A stretch of DNA of 64,000 nucleotides from Dactylosporangium sp. AC04546 (lineage in GTDB: Bacteria > Actinomycetota > Actinomycetes > Mycobacteriales > Micromonosporaceae), in contig NZ_JAHYSG010000019.1 of the NCBI RefSeq assembly GCF_022095675.1, positions 62,001 through 126,000 of the forward strand. The letters run 5' to 3'. The notes under the pieces were generated by a model. The model saw nothing but the letters and a program-made list of their open reading frames with translations, was not told the origin of the DNA and ran no database searches. Positions 8,244-16,420 of the stretch are shown piece after piece (position 1 is the stretch's first letter; each line of letters opens with the position of its first letter). A program made the position numbers and the translations under genes.

Positions 8244-9230
8244 TCAGCCTGGGCGGCCGTAGCCGTACAGGGGGTCGACGTCGATCGGGGCCACCTTGAC
8301 CACCGTGCGGCTGTTCGGGGCGTGGATGATCTGGTTGTTGCCGATGTAGATGCCCACGTGGCCCAGGCCGTTGTAGAAGACCAGGTCGCCGGGGGCCAGT
8401 TGGCTGCGGCTGATGTGCTTGACCTTGCCCCACTGCTGGGCCGCGTTGTGCGGCAGCGTGACTCCGGCGGCCTTCCAGGCCATCATCGTCAGGCCCGAGC
8501 AGTCGAACGTGTTCGGGCCGGCGGCGCCCCAGACGTACTTCTTGCCCAGTTGCGCCCAGGCGTAGGACACCGCCTTGCCCGCCTGGCCGGACACCGCGGG
8601 GGGCGGGCCGGGGTTCGTGGCGGGCGGATTGCTGGCGGCCTTCTTCTTCGCGGCCTCCTCCGCGTTCACCTTGTCCTGCAGCGCGTCGAGCCGGGCGATG
8701 TCCGCCTCGATCTGCTTGCGCCGCGTGTCCAGCTCGCCCTTCTGGGTCTGCTGGGTGGCGAGGAGGGTGTTGAGCCGCTGCTGCTCGGCGTCGTAGGCCT
8801 TCTTCGCGGCCGTGAACGTGTCGAGCTCGATCTGCTGGTTGTGTGAGATCTGCTGGAGGGTGCCGAGCTGGTCGACGAAGCCCTCCGACGACCCGGCGCC
8901 GAGCACCACCGACAGCGTGCGCAGGTGGCTGCCCGTCTTGTACGCCGACACCGCCACCTGCTCGACGTTGACCTGGGCCGCCGCCATCTGCGCCTGGATC
9001 GGCCGCAGCTTGGCGTCGAGGTCGGTCAGCGCCGCCTGGGTCGCGGCGAGGTCGCCGTTGACCTTGTTGTACTCCTCGACGATCAGCTCCACCTTGCGGT
9101 TGCCGTCGTCGATCTGCACCTGGATCTCGGCCGCGGTCGGGTCGGCGTGCGCGGCGCACGCGGGCGCCACGACCGCCGCCACGGTCATCCCGACGAGCAG
9201 AGAACGCAGGAGCGTTCGTCCGTTTGACAC
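8244..9230 (-). CDS. NlpC/P60 peptidoglycan endopeptidase (RipA-like)
   Basis: 328 residues, secreted. A signal peptide (1-30) is followed by a long coiled coil (about 33-195, rich in Gln/Glu/Lys/Ala heptads), a Pro-rich linker (201-213) and an NlpC/P60 domain (215-328). The catalytic Cys244 is in F-D-C-S-G-L, with His291 in G-H-V-G-I-Y-I and a third polar residue at His303. Such enzymes cut the D-Glu/meso-DAP bond of stem peptides during cell separation or spore germination; the coiled coil usually holds the enzyme inactive or anchors it. A c-di-AMP riboswitch precedes the gene, tying expression to this second messenger. Confidence 0.93.
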   Translation of the reverse strand: MSNGRTLLRSLLVGMTVAAVVAPACAAHADPTAAEIQVQIDDGNRKVELIVEEYNKVNGDLAATQAALTDLDAKLRPIQAQMAAAQVNVEQVAVSAYKTGSHLRTLSVVLGAGSSEGFVDQLGTLQQISHNQQIELDTFTAAKKAYDAEQQRLNTLLATQQTQKGELDTRRKQIEADIARLDALQDKVNAEEAAKKKAASNPPATNPGPPPAVSGQAGKAVSYAWAQLGKKYVWGAAGPNTFDCSGLTMMAWKAAGVTLPHNAAQQWGKVKHISRSQLAPGDLVFYNGLGHVGIYIGNNQIIHAPNSRTVVKVAPIDVDPLYGYGRPG

Positions 9231-9247
9231 GGCGGATTCCTTCTTCC

Positions 9248-9410
9248 GGACCGCCTACCGGGTGAGCTGACGGGTTCGGGCGAGAAGAAGGCGCCCTACC
9301 GCGGCCAGTCGCGCCACGGATTCACCCCGCGGGCGATCGCTCGCCCAGGTGGGTCCCCGGCTCGGCCGCCAGCGCCCGGGGGACGGGCGCCGGACCGCCG
9401 ACTCGGCGGC
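9248..9410 (-). ncRNA. c-di-AMP riboswitch (ydaO-yuaA class)
   Basis: Reading the minus strand 5' to 3', the ydaO landmarks occur in order: CGCCGAGTC (P1 5' side), AGCCGGGGACCCA, GGGGTGAATCC, GGTAGGG, and CCCGAACCCGTCAGCTCACC, closing with GTAGGCG, which re-pairs with the 5' strand. They correspond to the Bacillus elements CGCTTAATC, GCGGGGGACCCA, GGGTGAATCC, GGTAGGG and CCCGAATCCGTCAGCTAACC. The aptamer ends about 18 bases before the NlpC/P60 start codon. In actinobacteria this class typically precedes wall-hydrolase genes and lowers their expression when c-di-AMP is high. Boundaries are approximate. Confidence 0.9.
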
Positions 9411-9496
9411 GCCCGTCCGGGCTGCCTCGGGCGAGGCGGCGACGTCCGGTCGGGCCAGCCAAACGTAACGGGAACATATCGGCGAACGGTACTGCC

Positions 9497-10687
9497 CTAA
9501 GAGACTCTTAATGTGGAGCACAGGACCAGCGCCGAGGCCGCGGCGACGAGCGCGGCCGCGACGAGGACGAGCCCCGGCAGCGGTACCGCCAAACTCCAGG
9601 CGAACAGCGCGGTCGCCACCGCCGGCACACCGGCCTCGGCCAGTGCCGCGATGCCGGTCAGCGCGCCCTGCACGCTGCCGTGCTCGGTTTCGTCCGTGGC
9701 CGACGTGATCCACGTCTGGATCGCGTTGGCGCCCAGCGCCGCCACCGCGCCGAGCCCCATCATTGGCACGATCCACGACGGCCCGGCCAGCCCGAAGCCG
9801 GCGAGACTGACAGCCCCGGCCCATGCCGAGACGATGGCCGCCCGGCGTACCCCGAGACGCCGCACGTACGGCCCGGACAGCGTGGCCGAGCAGATGGCGC
9901 CGAGCAGCGCGCTCGCCGCCAGAACCGCGCCCACCCTGGCGGTGTCCCAGCCGAACCGCGCGATCATGACGAACGTCCAGGTGACCTGGTTCGCCATCCG
10001 GGCGACGTCGGAGAGCAGGCGGGCGGCGGTGAGGCGGCCGAGCCCGGGCCGGCGCGCCAGCGCGGCGATCGCCCCGACGGGGTTGGCCACGGTCCAGGCG
10101 AGGCTGGTGGTCCGGTCGCCGGGCCGCGACTCGGGCAGCACGAACGCGCCGTACAGGGCGTTGGCCCCGGCCAGCCCGGCCGCGACGAGGAACGGCAGCC
10201 GCGGGTCGACGGCGCCGAGCAGGCCGCCGAGCACCGGCCCCGCGACGAACCCGACGGAGAAGGCCGCGCCGACGTACCCGAACGCCCGCGGCCGCTGCGA
10301 CGGCGGGGTGATGTCGGCGATGTAGGCGTTGACGACGGTCGTGGTACCGGCGAGGGCTCCCGCGGCGGCATGTGCGACGAGCATCGGGCCGGGCGTGCCG
10401 GCCAGGGCATGGGCGAGGTAGTCCACGCCCAGCAGGGTGAGCGCGCCGATCAGCACGGGGCGGCGGCCGTAGCGGTCGGCGAGCCGGCCGAGCAGCGGCG
10501 CGGCCAGGAACTGGGTCACGCCGAAGCTCGCGTCGATCCACCCCGACCAGTGGGCGGCGGCGACCGGGTCGCCGGTGACGGCGTTCATCAGGCTCGGGAC
10601 GACGGGCACGACGATGCCGAGACCGAGCATGTCGATCACGACGGTGACCAGCAGGAACGCCAGCGCGGGCGGGCGGCGCAGGGACAC
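9497..10687 (-). CDS. TetA-type MFS drug efflux transporter
   Basis: 396 residues, 12 predicted membrane helices. Motif A (G-R-L-A-D-R-Y-G-R-R-P) follows helix 2, and the helix-1 sequence D-M-L-G-L-G-I-V-V-P-V-V-P is characteristic of class TetA/Bmr-like drug:H+ antiporters (DHA1). The GTG at 10687 was chosen because GGAGG lies 6 bases upstream; the ATG 30 bases earlier has no such site. The gene stands alone, between a riboswitch-controlled hydrolase downstream and a divergent HPF-like gene. Tetracycline itself is only one possible substrate. Confidence 0.87.
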   Translation of the reverse strand: MSLRRPPALAFLLVTVVIDMLGLGIVVPVVPSLMNAVTGDPVAAAHWSGWIDASFGVTQFLAAPLLGRLADRYGRRPVLIGALTLLGVDYLAHALAGTPGPMLVAHAAAGALAGTTTVVNAYIADITPPSQRPRAFGYVGAAFSVGFVAGPVLGGLLGAVDPRLPFLVAAGLAGANALYGAFVLPESRPGDRTTSLAWTVANPVGAIAALARRPGLGRLTAARLLSDVARMANQVTWTFVMIARFGWDTARVGAVLAASALLGAICSATLSGPYVRRLGVRRAAIVSAWAGAVSLAGFGLAGPSWIVPMMGLGAVAALGANAIQTWITSATDETEHGSVQGALTGIAALAEAGVPAVATALFAWSLAVPLPGLVLVAAALVAAASALVLCSTLRVS

Positions 10688-10797
10688 GTGGTCCTCCAGA
10701 AGAGTGGGTGACCCCACCCGTCCGGAAGCACGGAGGATTACCGTATCGCGGCCGTCAAATGGTTTTTTCCGGGCGCTCTGCGGGGTACACGATCAAC

Positions 10798-11133
10798 ATG
10801 AGTAGCGCAGCGAACCCCGCCACCGTCGAGCAGTGCCTGCGCGTGGGCGCCGGATTCACCCAGGGTGACCGGAACTGGATCACCGAGCAGTTCGGCCCGC
10901 TGGACGCGCGGCTCGCGTCGTTCGACGCCGACGCGACCGAGCTGGAGATCTCCGTGAAGGACCGCCAGTCCCCCGGGCAGAAGGTCACCCTGGAGTGCTG
11001 GACGCGCGGCCTGGACAAGATCGTCACTGTGTCGACCGAGGACGACCTGCACGCCGCGATCATGGACGTGCGTGACGACCTGCGCCGCCGCCTGACCGAC
11101 GCCAAGACGCGCCGGGAACCCCGGAAGGGCTGA
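10798..11133 (+). CDS. Ribosome-hibernation-factor-like (S30AE/HPF) protein
   Basis: 111 residues that resemble the N-terminal S30AE/HPF beta-alpha-beta domain: E-L-E-I-S-V-K-D-R, then G-Q-K-V-T-L-E-C and a final helix T-E-D-D-L-H-A-A-I-M-D-V-R-D-D-L-R-R-R. HPF/RaiA proteins bind the 30S decoding region and inactivate ribosomes in stationary phase. It lacks the dimerising C-terminal tail of long HPFs, so it would be a short form or a paralogue. A TACACG element ends 6 bp before the ATG, with no Shine-Dalgarno, suggesting a leaderless transcript. Confidence 0.7.
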   Translation: MSSAANPATVEQCLRVGAGFTQGDRNWITEQFGPLDARLASFDADATELEISVKDRQSPGQKVTLECWTRGLDKIVTVSTEDDLHAAIMDVRDDLRRRLTDAKTRREPRKG

Positions 11134-11178
11134 CGCCCAGAACGTCCACGCCCGCGCGCCCAGGCGTGATGCGGCATC

Positions 11179-11892
11179 ATGATCGGCGTGTCCGACACCA
11201 TCACGCTCTGGCGGCCTACCGGGCAGGCGGAGCTCGACCTCGTGGCGGCCTCGGGGTGGCGTGCGTGGCCGCCGCGGCTGGCGGATCAGCCGATCTTCTA
11301 CCCCGTGCTGAACCGGTGGTACGCGACCAGGATCGCGCGGGAGTGGAACGTGCCCGCCGGTGGGGTCGGGTTCGTGACCCGGTTCGAGGTCGAGCGCTCC
11401 CACCTCGAGCAGTACGACGTGCAGCAGGTCGGTGGGCGGGACGTGCTGGAGTACTGGATCCCGGCCGAGCGGCTCGACGAGTTCAACGCGCACATCGTCG
11501 GGGCGATCGTCGAGGAGGCCGACTACCGCGGGCCCGTCCCCGACGACGAGTTCACCGTCGCGTTGCCGGGTGAGTGGCGGAGGTATCTGCAGGGCCCGTC
11601 GTGGTACCGGCGAGGATGGATCGCTGAGGAGACCTTCGTGTCGCTGCATCGGCCACGCGAGATGCTCGCCGTCCAGGAGGCGTGGGGCGACAGCACGGCC
11701 GCGCATCCGGGTGTTGCCGTCATCGGCAGTGATGGATCGCGGGCGCAGCTGGTGCTGGACCTGCGGCGTGATCCCGCGCCCGTGCTGCTGGTGGACGTCG
11801 CCAGCACCGGATGGGACACGGCGGTCCCCCAGGCGCGCGACGTCACCGAGCTCATCGAGCGCATCGAGGACGGCACGTTCGCGTGGCGATGA
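11179..11892 (+). CDS. SUKH (SMI1/KNR4)-type protein with N-terminal effector-associated domain
   Basis: 237 residues in two parts. Residues 8-115 match a domain often seen with ADP-ribosylation or crystallin-like proteins in actinomycetes (T-I-T-L-W-R-P-T-G at the start; V-G-G-R-x-V-L-E-Y-W-I-P-A-E-R-L-x-E-F-N at the end). The rest (about 120-237) ends in L-V-D-V-A-S-T-G-W-D-T-A-V-P-Q-A-R and D-V-T-E-L-I-E-R-I-E-D-G, the closing strands and helix of SUKH domains. SUKH proteins often act as immunity proteins against polymorphic toxins. No toxin gene is adjacent, so the role is inferred. Its stop overlaps the start of the following acetyltransferase remnant (ATGA). Confidence 0.65.
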   Translation: MIGVSDTITLWRPTGQAELDLVAASGWRAWPPRLADQPIFYPVLNRWYATRIAREWNVPAGGVGFVTRFEVERSHLEQYDVQQVGGRDVLEYWIPAERLDEFNAHIVGAIVEEADYRGPVPDDEFTVALPGEWRRYLQGPSWYRRGWIAEETFVSLHRPREMLAVQEAWGDSTAAHPGVAVIGSDGSRAQLVLDLRRDPAPVLLVDVASTGWDTAVPQARDVTELIERIEDGTFAWR

Positions 11893-12271
11893 GGGAGCTT
11901 GAGCTGGCCCGGTTCGACCCGTCGGAGCTGTGGCGGCGCTTCGGTGAGCGCTTGTCGGCGCCGGCCCGGCGGCGACGGCCTGGGGCGATGACCAGCTCGC
12001 CACCTACGTCACCCGCCTGGCCGTCCGGCGGGGCCTCGCCGGGCGCGGACTCGGCGCCCGAATGCTGGACTGGGCGCATTTCCAGGCGTGCCGCCAGGGT
12101 AGCCGCTGGCTCCGGGTGTCCGCCTGGCCGGGCAATCCGCGCCTGCACGAGTATCTTCGCCGGCACGGGTTCCATCCACTGTGGACCGTCGCCGGGCCGC
12201 CCGCCGAGTCCCGCACGCTGTTGGTCGGCCGCGTGGTGTCGGCGGGCGCCGGCCCTGAACCGGTCAGGTGA
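11889..12271 (+). pseudogene. GNAT acetyltransferase remnant (frameshifted, N-terminally deleted)
   Basis: The C-terminal GNAT core is intact in one frame from about 11970 to 12271. It has the strand T-Y-V-T-R-L-A-V, acetyl-CoA loop R-R-G-L-A-G-R-G-L-G, W-L-R-V-S-A-W-P-G-N and G-F-H-P-L-W-T-V-A-G. That frame has stops at about 11900 and 11945, while a short ATG-initiated stretch (M-R-E-L-E-L-A-R-F) overlapping the previous stop is in another frame. The usual N-terminal 60-80 residues are missing. It is most easily read as a gene broken by a deletion plus frameshift. Confidence 0.55.
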
Positions 12272-12983
12272 GCGGCTCACCGCCGTCGATGTGCAGGGTG
12301 GTACCCGTCAGGAAGGGGCTCGTCATCGCGAAGAGGACGCCGTCGGCGATCTCGGCGGCGGTACCGATGCGGCGGGCCGGGTTGCGGGCGCTGATCATGT
12401 CGAAGTAGGCCGACTTGCCCTGGCCGCCGAACTCGTCCCACGCGCCGCTGTCCACCACGCCGGGTGAGATGGCGTTGACCCGGATCGGGGCGAGCTCCAG
12501 GGCGAGCGAGCGGGCGAGAATGTCGGCCGCGCCGTTGGTGATGGCGACCGCCATCGTGCCGACCGCGATCTTGGCCGCGGCGACGCCGGAGAAGAGGGTG
12601 ATCGAGCCCTCCTCGGGCATCCGCGGGGCCAGGTGCTTGGCGAGCATGAGCGGGCCGATCACCTTGGTGTCGAACGAGCGCCGCACGGCGTCGCGGTCCA
12701 GGTCGGCGAGCCGCCCGCGGGCCCGCGCGGAGGCGGTGGTGACCACGTGGTCGACGGTCCCGAGCCGCTCACCCAGCGTCTCGATCGAACGCTCGTCGGT
12801 GAGGTCGACGGTGTCGGCGACGACCCCGGGCTCATCCTGGTACGCGGCGTCGAGCCCGGCCCGGTGCCGGCCCGCGGCCACGACGGTCGCCCCGGCGTCA
12901 CGCGCGGCGACCGTGACGGCCCGCGCGATCCCGCTGCCCCGCCCGACGACGAGCACGGTCCGGTCCTTGAGCGTTGCGGTCAT
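12264..12983 (-). CDS. Atypical SDR-fold protein lacking the catalytic Tyr-Lys
   Basis: 239 residues with overall SDR architecture, including R-V-N-A-I-S-P-G-V-V-D-S-G and the C-terminal T-T-L-H-I-D-G-G. The cofactor loop is G-R-G-S-G-I-A instead of T-G-x-x-x-G-I-G. At the position of YxxxK the sequence reads V-A-I-T-N-G-A-A-D, so Tyr and Lys are Val and Asn. The catalytic Ser region (F-S-G-V-A-A) is also altered. Such divergent SDRs may be non-enzymatic binders or use another mechanism. It overlaps the tail of the GNAT remnant on the other strand by 8 bp. Confidence 0.8.
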   Translation of the reverse strand: MTATLKDRTVLVVGRGSGIARAVTVAARDAGATVVAAGRHRAGLDAAYQDEPGVVADTVDLTDERSIETLGERLGTVDHVVTTASARARGRLADLDRDAVRRSFDTKVIGPLMLAKHLAPRMPEEGSITLFSGVAAAKIAVGTMAVAITNGAADILARSLALELAPIRVNAISPGVVDSGAWDEFGGQGKSAYFDMISARNPARRIGTAAEIADGVLFAMTSPFLTGTTLHIDGGEPLT

Positions 12984-13095
12984 GGGTCGACGCTTCCCCG
13001 TGTACCGCGTCTTACCCGCCGAAGTCCGCTACGGCTCCCGGCCCACCGGCAGCAGCGCGAACACGACCACGCCGGCAACCGGTCCCCGGACCGGA

Positions 13096-13752
13096 TCACA
13101 GGCCCAGGATCGGCGGTTGCCGGTTGGCCTCGACGGTCCGCAGGTCCGCCGCCCGGCCGCGCAGCTCCGCCGCGTGCCCGGTCTCACCGCGGGCCGCGTA
13201 GATCCGGGCCGCGTAGTCCATCGCCCACGGGTCGCCGCGGCCGATCGCCGCGTGGAACAGCCGCAGCGCCGTCGCCTCGTCGTCGTGATCACGGAACGCG
13301 ACCCCCAGCGCGGTCACCGGGTACACGTCTTCCCGGTCGAGCACCGGCTCGATCCAGCGGGCCGCGGCCGCGTGGTCGCCGCGCCGGAGCGCCAGCCTCG
13401 CCAGCTCGAGCATCGCGTCCGCGCTGCCGCGCCCGTCGAGCGCGGCCACCGCGAGCCAGTAGAACTCGGCGCGGTCGAGGTCGCCCCGCAGCGACGCGAA
13501 CGTCCCGAGGTTGAAGCCGGCGTCCAGATCGCCCGCCTGCCAGGCCCGTTCCAGCCACGGCGTCCCCTCGGCGTGCCGGCCCGCCTGGCACAGCGCCGCG
13601 CCGAAGATCCCCACCGCCCCGACGTGCCCGGCCTTGGCGGCCTTGCGCACTGCCGCGAGCGATGCGGCCGTCAACCGGCCGTCCGCGTCGAACTCCAGCC
13701 ACGGATCCGGCACGACCCGGCCGCGGCGCCTGAACCAACCCACAGGCGACAT
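13096..13752 (-). CDS. Sel1/TPR-like repeat protein
   Basis: 218 residues, almost entirely built of Sel1/TPR-like helical pairs: A-x-x-G-x-x-x-A-x-x-x-L-G spacings recur about every 35 residues (for example G-A-V-G-I-F-G-A-A-L, then A-G-F-N-L-G-T-F, A-M-L-E-L-A-R-L-A, T-A-L-G-V-A-F, A-M-D-Y-A-A-R-I-Y-A). No signal peptide is seen. Such solenoids mediate protein-protein contacts. It sits alone between an SDR and a TetR gene with no obvious partner. Confidence 0.7.
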   Translation of the reverse strand: MSPVGWFRRRGRVVPDPWLEFDADGRLTAASLAAVRKAAKAGHVGAVGIFGAALCQAGRHAEGTPWLERAWQAGDLDAGFNLGTFASLRGDLDRAEFYWLAVAALDGRGSADAMLELARLALRRGDHAAAARWIEPVLDREDVYPVTALGVAFRDHDDEATALRLFHAAIGRGDPWAMDYAARIYAARGETGHAAELRGRAADLRTVEANRQPPILGL

Positions 13753-13810
13753 GATCAGCCATCGGCGCCGGGGAAAGCCAGGGGGCGATAGGCGCGGCTC
13801 GCAGGGGCGG

Positions 13811-14353
13811 TCAAGCGTCGGCGCGCCGCAGCGCGCGGCAGGCCAGCTCGACCCAGCGCTCGCGCTCCGGCCGCGGGGCCTGGGCGTCCGGGGCCGAGCG
13901 CAGCAGGAGCGCGACGTCGCCGACCGTCACATCGGGGGCCAGGCTGCCGTCGGCGTGGCCCGCGGCGACGATCTCGGTCAGCGCCTCCATGGCCTGGCGC
14001 TGGATCGCCTCGAGCGCCTCGCGGCTGGCCAGGGCCTCGCGCAGCAGGCGCTCCTGGCCCATCTCGACGACCACGCGGTGGAACAGCGCGGCGAGCTCGC
14101 CGTGCGCGGTTCGGCGGCCGGCGCGCACCTCCGCCAGGCCGGCGTCGAGCACCTCGCCCACGGTCGCCGCCAGGTCGGCGACGATCGCGCGGACCAGGTC
14201 CTCCTTCGCCGGAAAGTGCCGGTACAGCGTGCCGACCGCGACCCCGGCCGCCGCGGCGAGCTCATCCATGCCCACGCCGGGGCCCCGGGCGGCGATGAGC
14301 TGCCGGGCCGCCGCCAGGATCGCGGACCGGTTGCGGGCGGCGTCCGCGCGCAT
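13811..14353 (-). CDS. TetR-family repressor
   Basis: 180 residues. The N-terminal HTH (A-I-L-A-A-A-R-Q-L-I, G-M-D-E-L-A-A-A-A-G-V-A-V-G-T-L-Y-R-H-F-P-A-K-E-D-L) is canonical TetR; the rest is a helical ligand domain. It is divergent from the SDR at 14442, and the 88-bp gap contains two dyads with the same GAAC/GTTC half-sites. The architecture indicates autorepression and repression of the SDR until a small ligand binds. Confidence 0.9.
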   Translation of the reverse strand: MRADAARNRSAILAAARQLIAARGPGVGMDELAAAAGVAVGTLYRHFPAKEDLVRAIVADLAATVGEVLDAGLAEVRAGRRTAHGELAALFHRVVVEMGQERLLREALASREALEAIQRQAMEALTEIVAAGHADGSLAPDVTVGDVALLLRSAPDAQAPRPERERWVELACRALRRADA

Positions 14354-14376
14354 GCACTCCCCCTGCTTGCCAAAAG

Positions 14377-14423
14377 GTGAACCAGGCGTTCACCATACAA
14401 CATGAACCGCCCGTTCATGTTGT
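14377..14423. promoter_or_regulatory. Twin TetR operators in TetR/SDR divergent promoter
   Basis: Site 1 (14377-14393) is GTGAAC-CAGGC-GTTCAC. Site 2 (14397-14423) is an 11-bp perfect inverted repeat, ACAACATGAAC and its complement around CGCCC. Both share TGAAC-N5-GTTCA and their centres are exactly 25 bp apart. They occupy the divergent promoter region, so they are very probably the operators of the TetR protein encoded at 13811-14353. Confidence 0.8.
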
Positions 14424-14441
14424 TCGTCGTCAGGAGGAGCC

Positions 14442-15323
14442 TTGCCCAGATGGACTGAGACCGATGTCCCCGACCAGCGCGGCCAGGTGGCCGTGGTCAC
14501 CGGCGCGAACACCGGGATCGGGTTCGAGACGGCCCGCGTGCTGGCGCGGCGCGGCGCCACCGTCGTGCTCGCCTGCCGTGATCCGGCACGTGGCGGTACC
14601 GCTGCGGAGAAGATCGGCGCCGCGGACACCGTGCGGCTGGACCTCGCCTCGCTCGCTTCGGTCCGCGACGCCGCCGAGACGATCCGGCGGCGCTACGACC
14701 GGATCGACCTGCTGGTCAACAACGCCGGCGTCACGGGCATGCGGGGCCGCACCGAGGACGGCTTCGAGCTCCAGTTCGGCGTGAACCACCTCGGCCACTT
14801 CGCCCTCACCGGCCTGCTGCTGGACCGGCTGCACGACGCGCGAATCGTCACCGTCAGCAGCATCGGGCACCGGCTCGCGCGGCTCGACCTCACCGGCGAC
14901 ACCGCCGACCCGCAGCGCGGCAGGGGCGACGCCTACAGCCGCTCCAAGCTGGCCAACCTGCTGTTCACTCACGAGCTCCACCGCCGCCTGCGCGCGGCCG
15001 GGCACGCCACCCAGGCGCTCGCCGCCCACCCCGGCGGCGCGACGACGGAGATCTTCCGGTACTCGTCGCCGTGGTTCCGCGTGCCCAACCTGCTCATCGC
15101 CCGGCTGCTGGGCCGGACCCCGGCGATGGGCGCCCTGCCGACCCTGCGCGCCGCCACGGACCCGACCGCGACCAGCGGCGAGTACTACGGCCCGGACGGC
15201 CTGCTGGAGATCCGCGGCTACCCGCGCCGCGTCGAGGCGAGCCGCCGCGCCCACGACCCCGACGCCCAGCGGCGCCTGTGGGAGGCCTCGGAGCGCCTCA
15301 CCGGCGTCAAATATGCGATCTAG
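14442..15323 (+). CDS. SDR of the retinol-dehydrogenase/protochlorophyllide-reductase-like type
   Basis: 293 residues. T-G-A-N-T-G-I-G-F-E-T-A (near residues 19-30), N-N-A-G-V, a Ser in V-S-S-I-G, and Y-S-R-S-K (YxxxK). The N-H-L-G-H-F-A-L-T motif and the long C-terminal extension place it with RDH/WWOX-like SDRs that use NADP(H). The TTG at 14442 is supported by AGGAGGAG a few bases upstream. It is divergent from its likely TetR repressor, behind twin operators. Substrate unknown; possibly an aldehyde or lipophilic xenobiotic. Confidence 0.87.
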   Translation: MPRWTETDVPDQRGQVAVVTGANTGIGFETARVLARRGATVVLACRDPARGGTAAEKIGAADTVRLDLASLASVRDAAETIRRRYDRIDLLVNNAGVTGMRGRTEDGFELQFGVNHLGHFALTGLLLDRLHDARIVTVSSIGHRLARLDLTGDTADPQRGRGDAYSRSKLANLLFTHELHRRLRAAGHATQALAAHPGGATTEIFRYSSPWFRVPNLLIARLLGRTPAMGALPTLRAATDPTATSGEYYGPDGLLEIRGYPRRVEASRRAHDPDAQRRLWEASERLTGVKYAI

Positions 15324-15435
15324 GTGGCTGGCGGGAATCCGTCGGTTTCTGGCATCGGTGGACGGTGTCGTACCTCTGGCGCCCGGTTAGCTTCGGGGCA
15401 CCCGACGACGATCGGGTGATGCGAGGAGGACTGCG

Positions 15436-15819
15436 ATGCTGGGGTACGTCGTGCCGGTGGCGATCGGGGCGCTGTACGTGGCCCTCAACTCGTTCGTGCC
15501 CGAACCGCACCGGCGGCGGTTCAACGCCGTCATGGTCGGTGGGGCCGGCGGGGTCTACATCAGCGGCGGCGGGTTCGGGCTGTGGGAGCTCGCGTTCGCC
15601 GCGGTCATGGCGGCCGTCGCGTTCGCCGGGCTGCGGTCGTACGCGTTCATCGGGCTCGGCTGGCTGCTGCACACGGCGTGGGACGTCGCCCACCACCACC
15701 GGGGCGCGCCGATCATCCCGTCGCTGCACGACTCGTCGTTCGGCTGCGCGCTGTGCGACCCGGTGATCGCCGTGTGGTGCTTCTGGCTCGCGTTCAGACC
15801 GTCAGCAGCGGACCGGTGA
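15436..15819 (+). CDS. DUF6010-family membrane protein
   Basis: 127 residues with four predicted membrane helices. It carries the polar signature L-H-x-x-W-D-x-x-H-H-H-R-G-x-P-I-I-P in the last third and a C-A-x-C-D-P-x-I-A-x-W motif near the end, both typical of DUF6010. The clustered histidines and cysteines suggest a metal site, but no function is known. Translation starts at the ATG at 15436 after GGAGGA. Confidence 0.75.
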   Translation: MLGYVVPVAIGALYVALNSFVPEPHRRRFNAVMVGGAGGVYISGGGFGLWELAFAAVMAAVAFAGLRSYAFIGLGWLLHTAWDVAHHHRGAPIIPSLHDSSFGCALCDPVIAVWCFWLAFRPSAADR

Positions 15820-15843
15820 GCGGGTCGTGGTGGAGACCCTCGG

Positions 15844-16398
15844 CTATCGCGGCGCGAGGCCGTCGAAGATGACCGCCAGGGCGCGAGCCTTCGTGTCGTC
15901 GTCGAGGCCGGGCTGCGCGGCGGCGCGGGACATGGCGACCAGCAGGGCATAGACCTCGGGCAGCTCCACGTCGTCGCGGACGGCGCCCGCGCGCTGGGCC
16001 CGGTCGAGCAGGGCGCCGACCGCGCGGCGCAGGCCGAGGGACGCCTCGGCGGCCTCGCCGCCGTCGTCGCCGCCCGCGTCGAGCAGGGCGTCGCCGATCG
16101 CGATCTTCGTGGGCGCGTCGGTGACGAGGTGGCGGAAGAAGCCGAAGAACGCGGTGCCGGGGTCGTCGTCGAGCAGGGCCTCGGCCTGGCCGCGCAGACG
16201 GTCGAACCGCCGGACGAGCACGGCCTGGAGCAGGGCCGCCTTGGTCGGGAAGTGGCGGAAGACCGTGGCGATGCCGACGCCCGCGAGGCGCGCCACCTCC
16301 TCGGTCGACGCGGACTCGCCACCCCGGCCGAAGACGTCCTCGGCGACGTCCAGGATGCGGCCCCGGTTGGCTTGCGCGTCGACGCGTCGGCTCCGCAT
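15844..16398 (-). CDS. TetR-family repressor
   Basis: 184 residues. An N-terminal TetR HTH (R-I-L-D-V-A-E-D-V-F, S-T-E-E-V-A-R-L-A-G-V-G-I-A-T-V-F-R-H-F-P-T-K-A-A-L-L) is followed by an all-helical ligand domain. It is divergent from the SnoaL-like gene at 16480, with a nested dyad in between, so it probably represses that gene and itself. Confidence 0.9.
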   Translation of the reverse strand: MRSRRVDAQANRGRILDVAEDVFGRGGESASTEEVARLAGVGIATVFRHFPTKAALLQAVLVRRFDRLRGQAEALLDDDPGTAFFGFFRHLVTDAPTKIAIGDALLDAGGDDGGEAAEASLGLRRAVGALLDRAQRAGAVRDDVELPEVYALLVAMSRAAAQPGLDDDTKARALAVIFDGLAPR

Positions 16399-16420
16399 GC
16401 TTCCTCGCCCGGTTTGTTAA

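Noticed and set aside
9381..9418. Hairpin read as a terminator of the MFS gene
   Set aside because: Its sequence is part of the 5' side of the c-di-AMP riboswitch (P1 and CGCCGAGTC block), so I do not list it separately.
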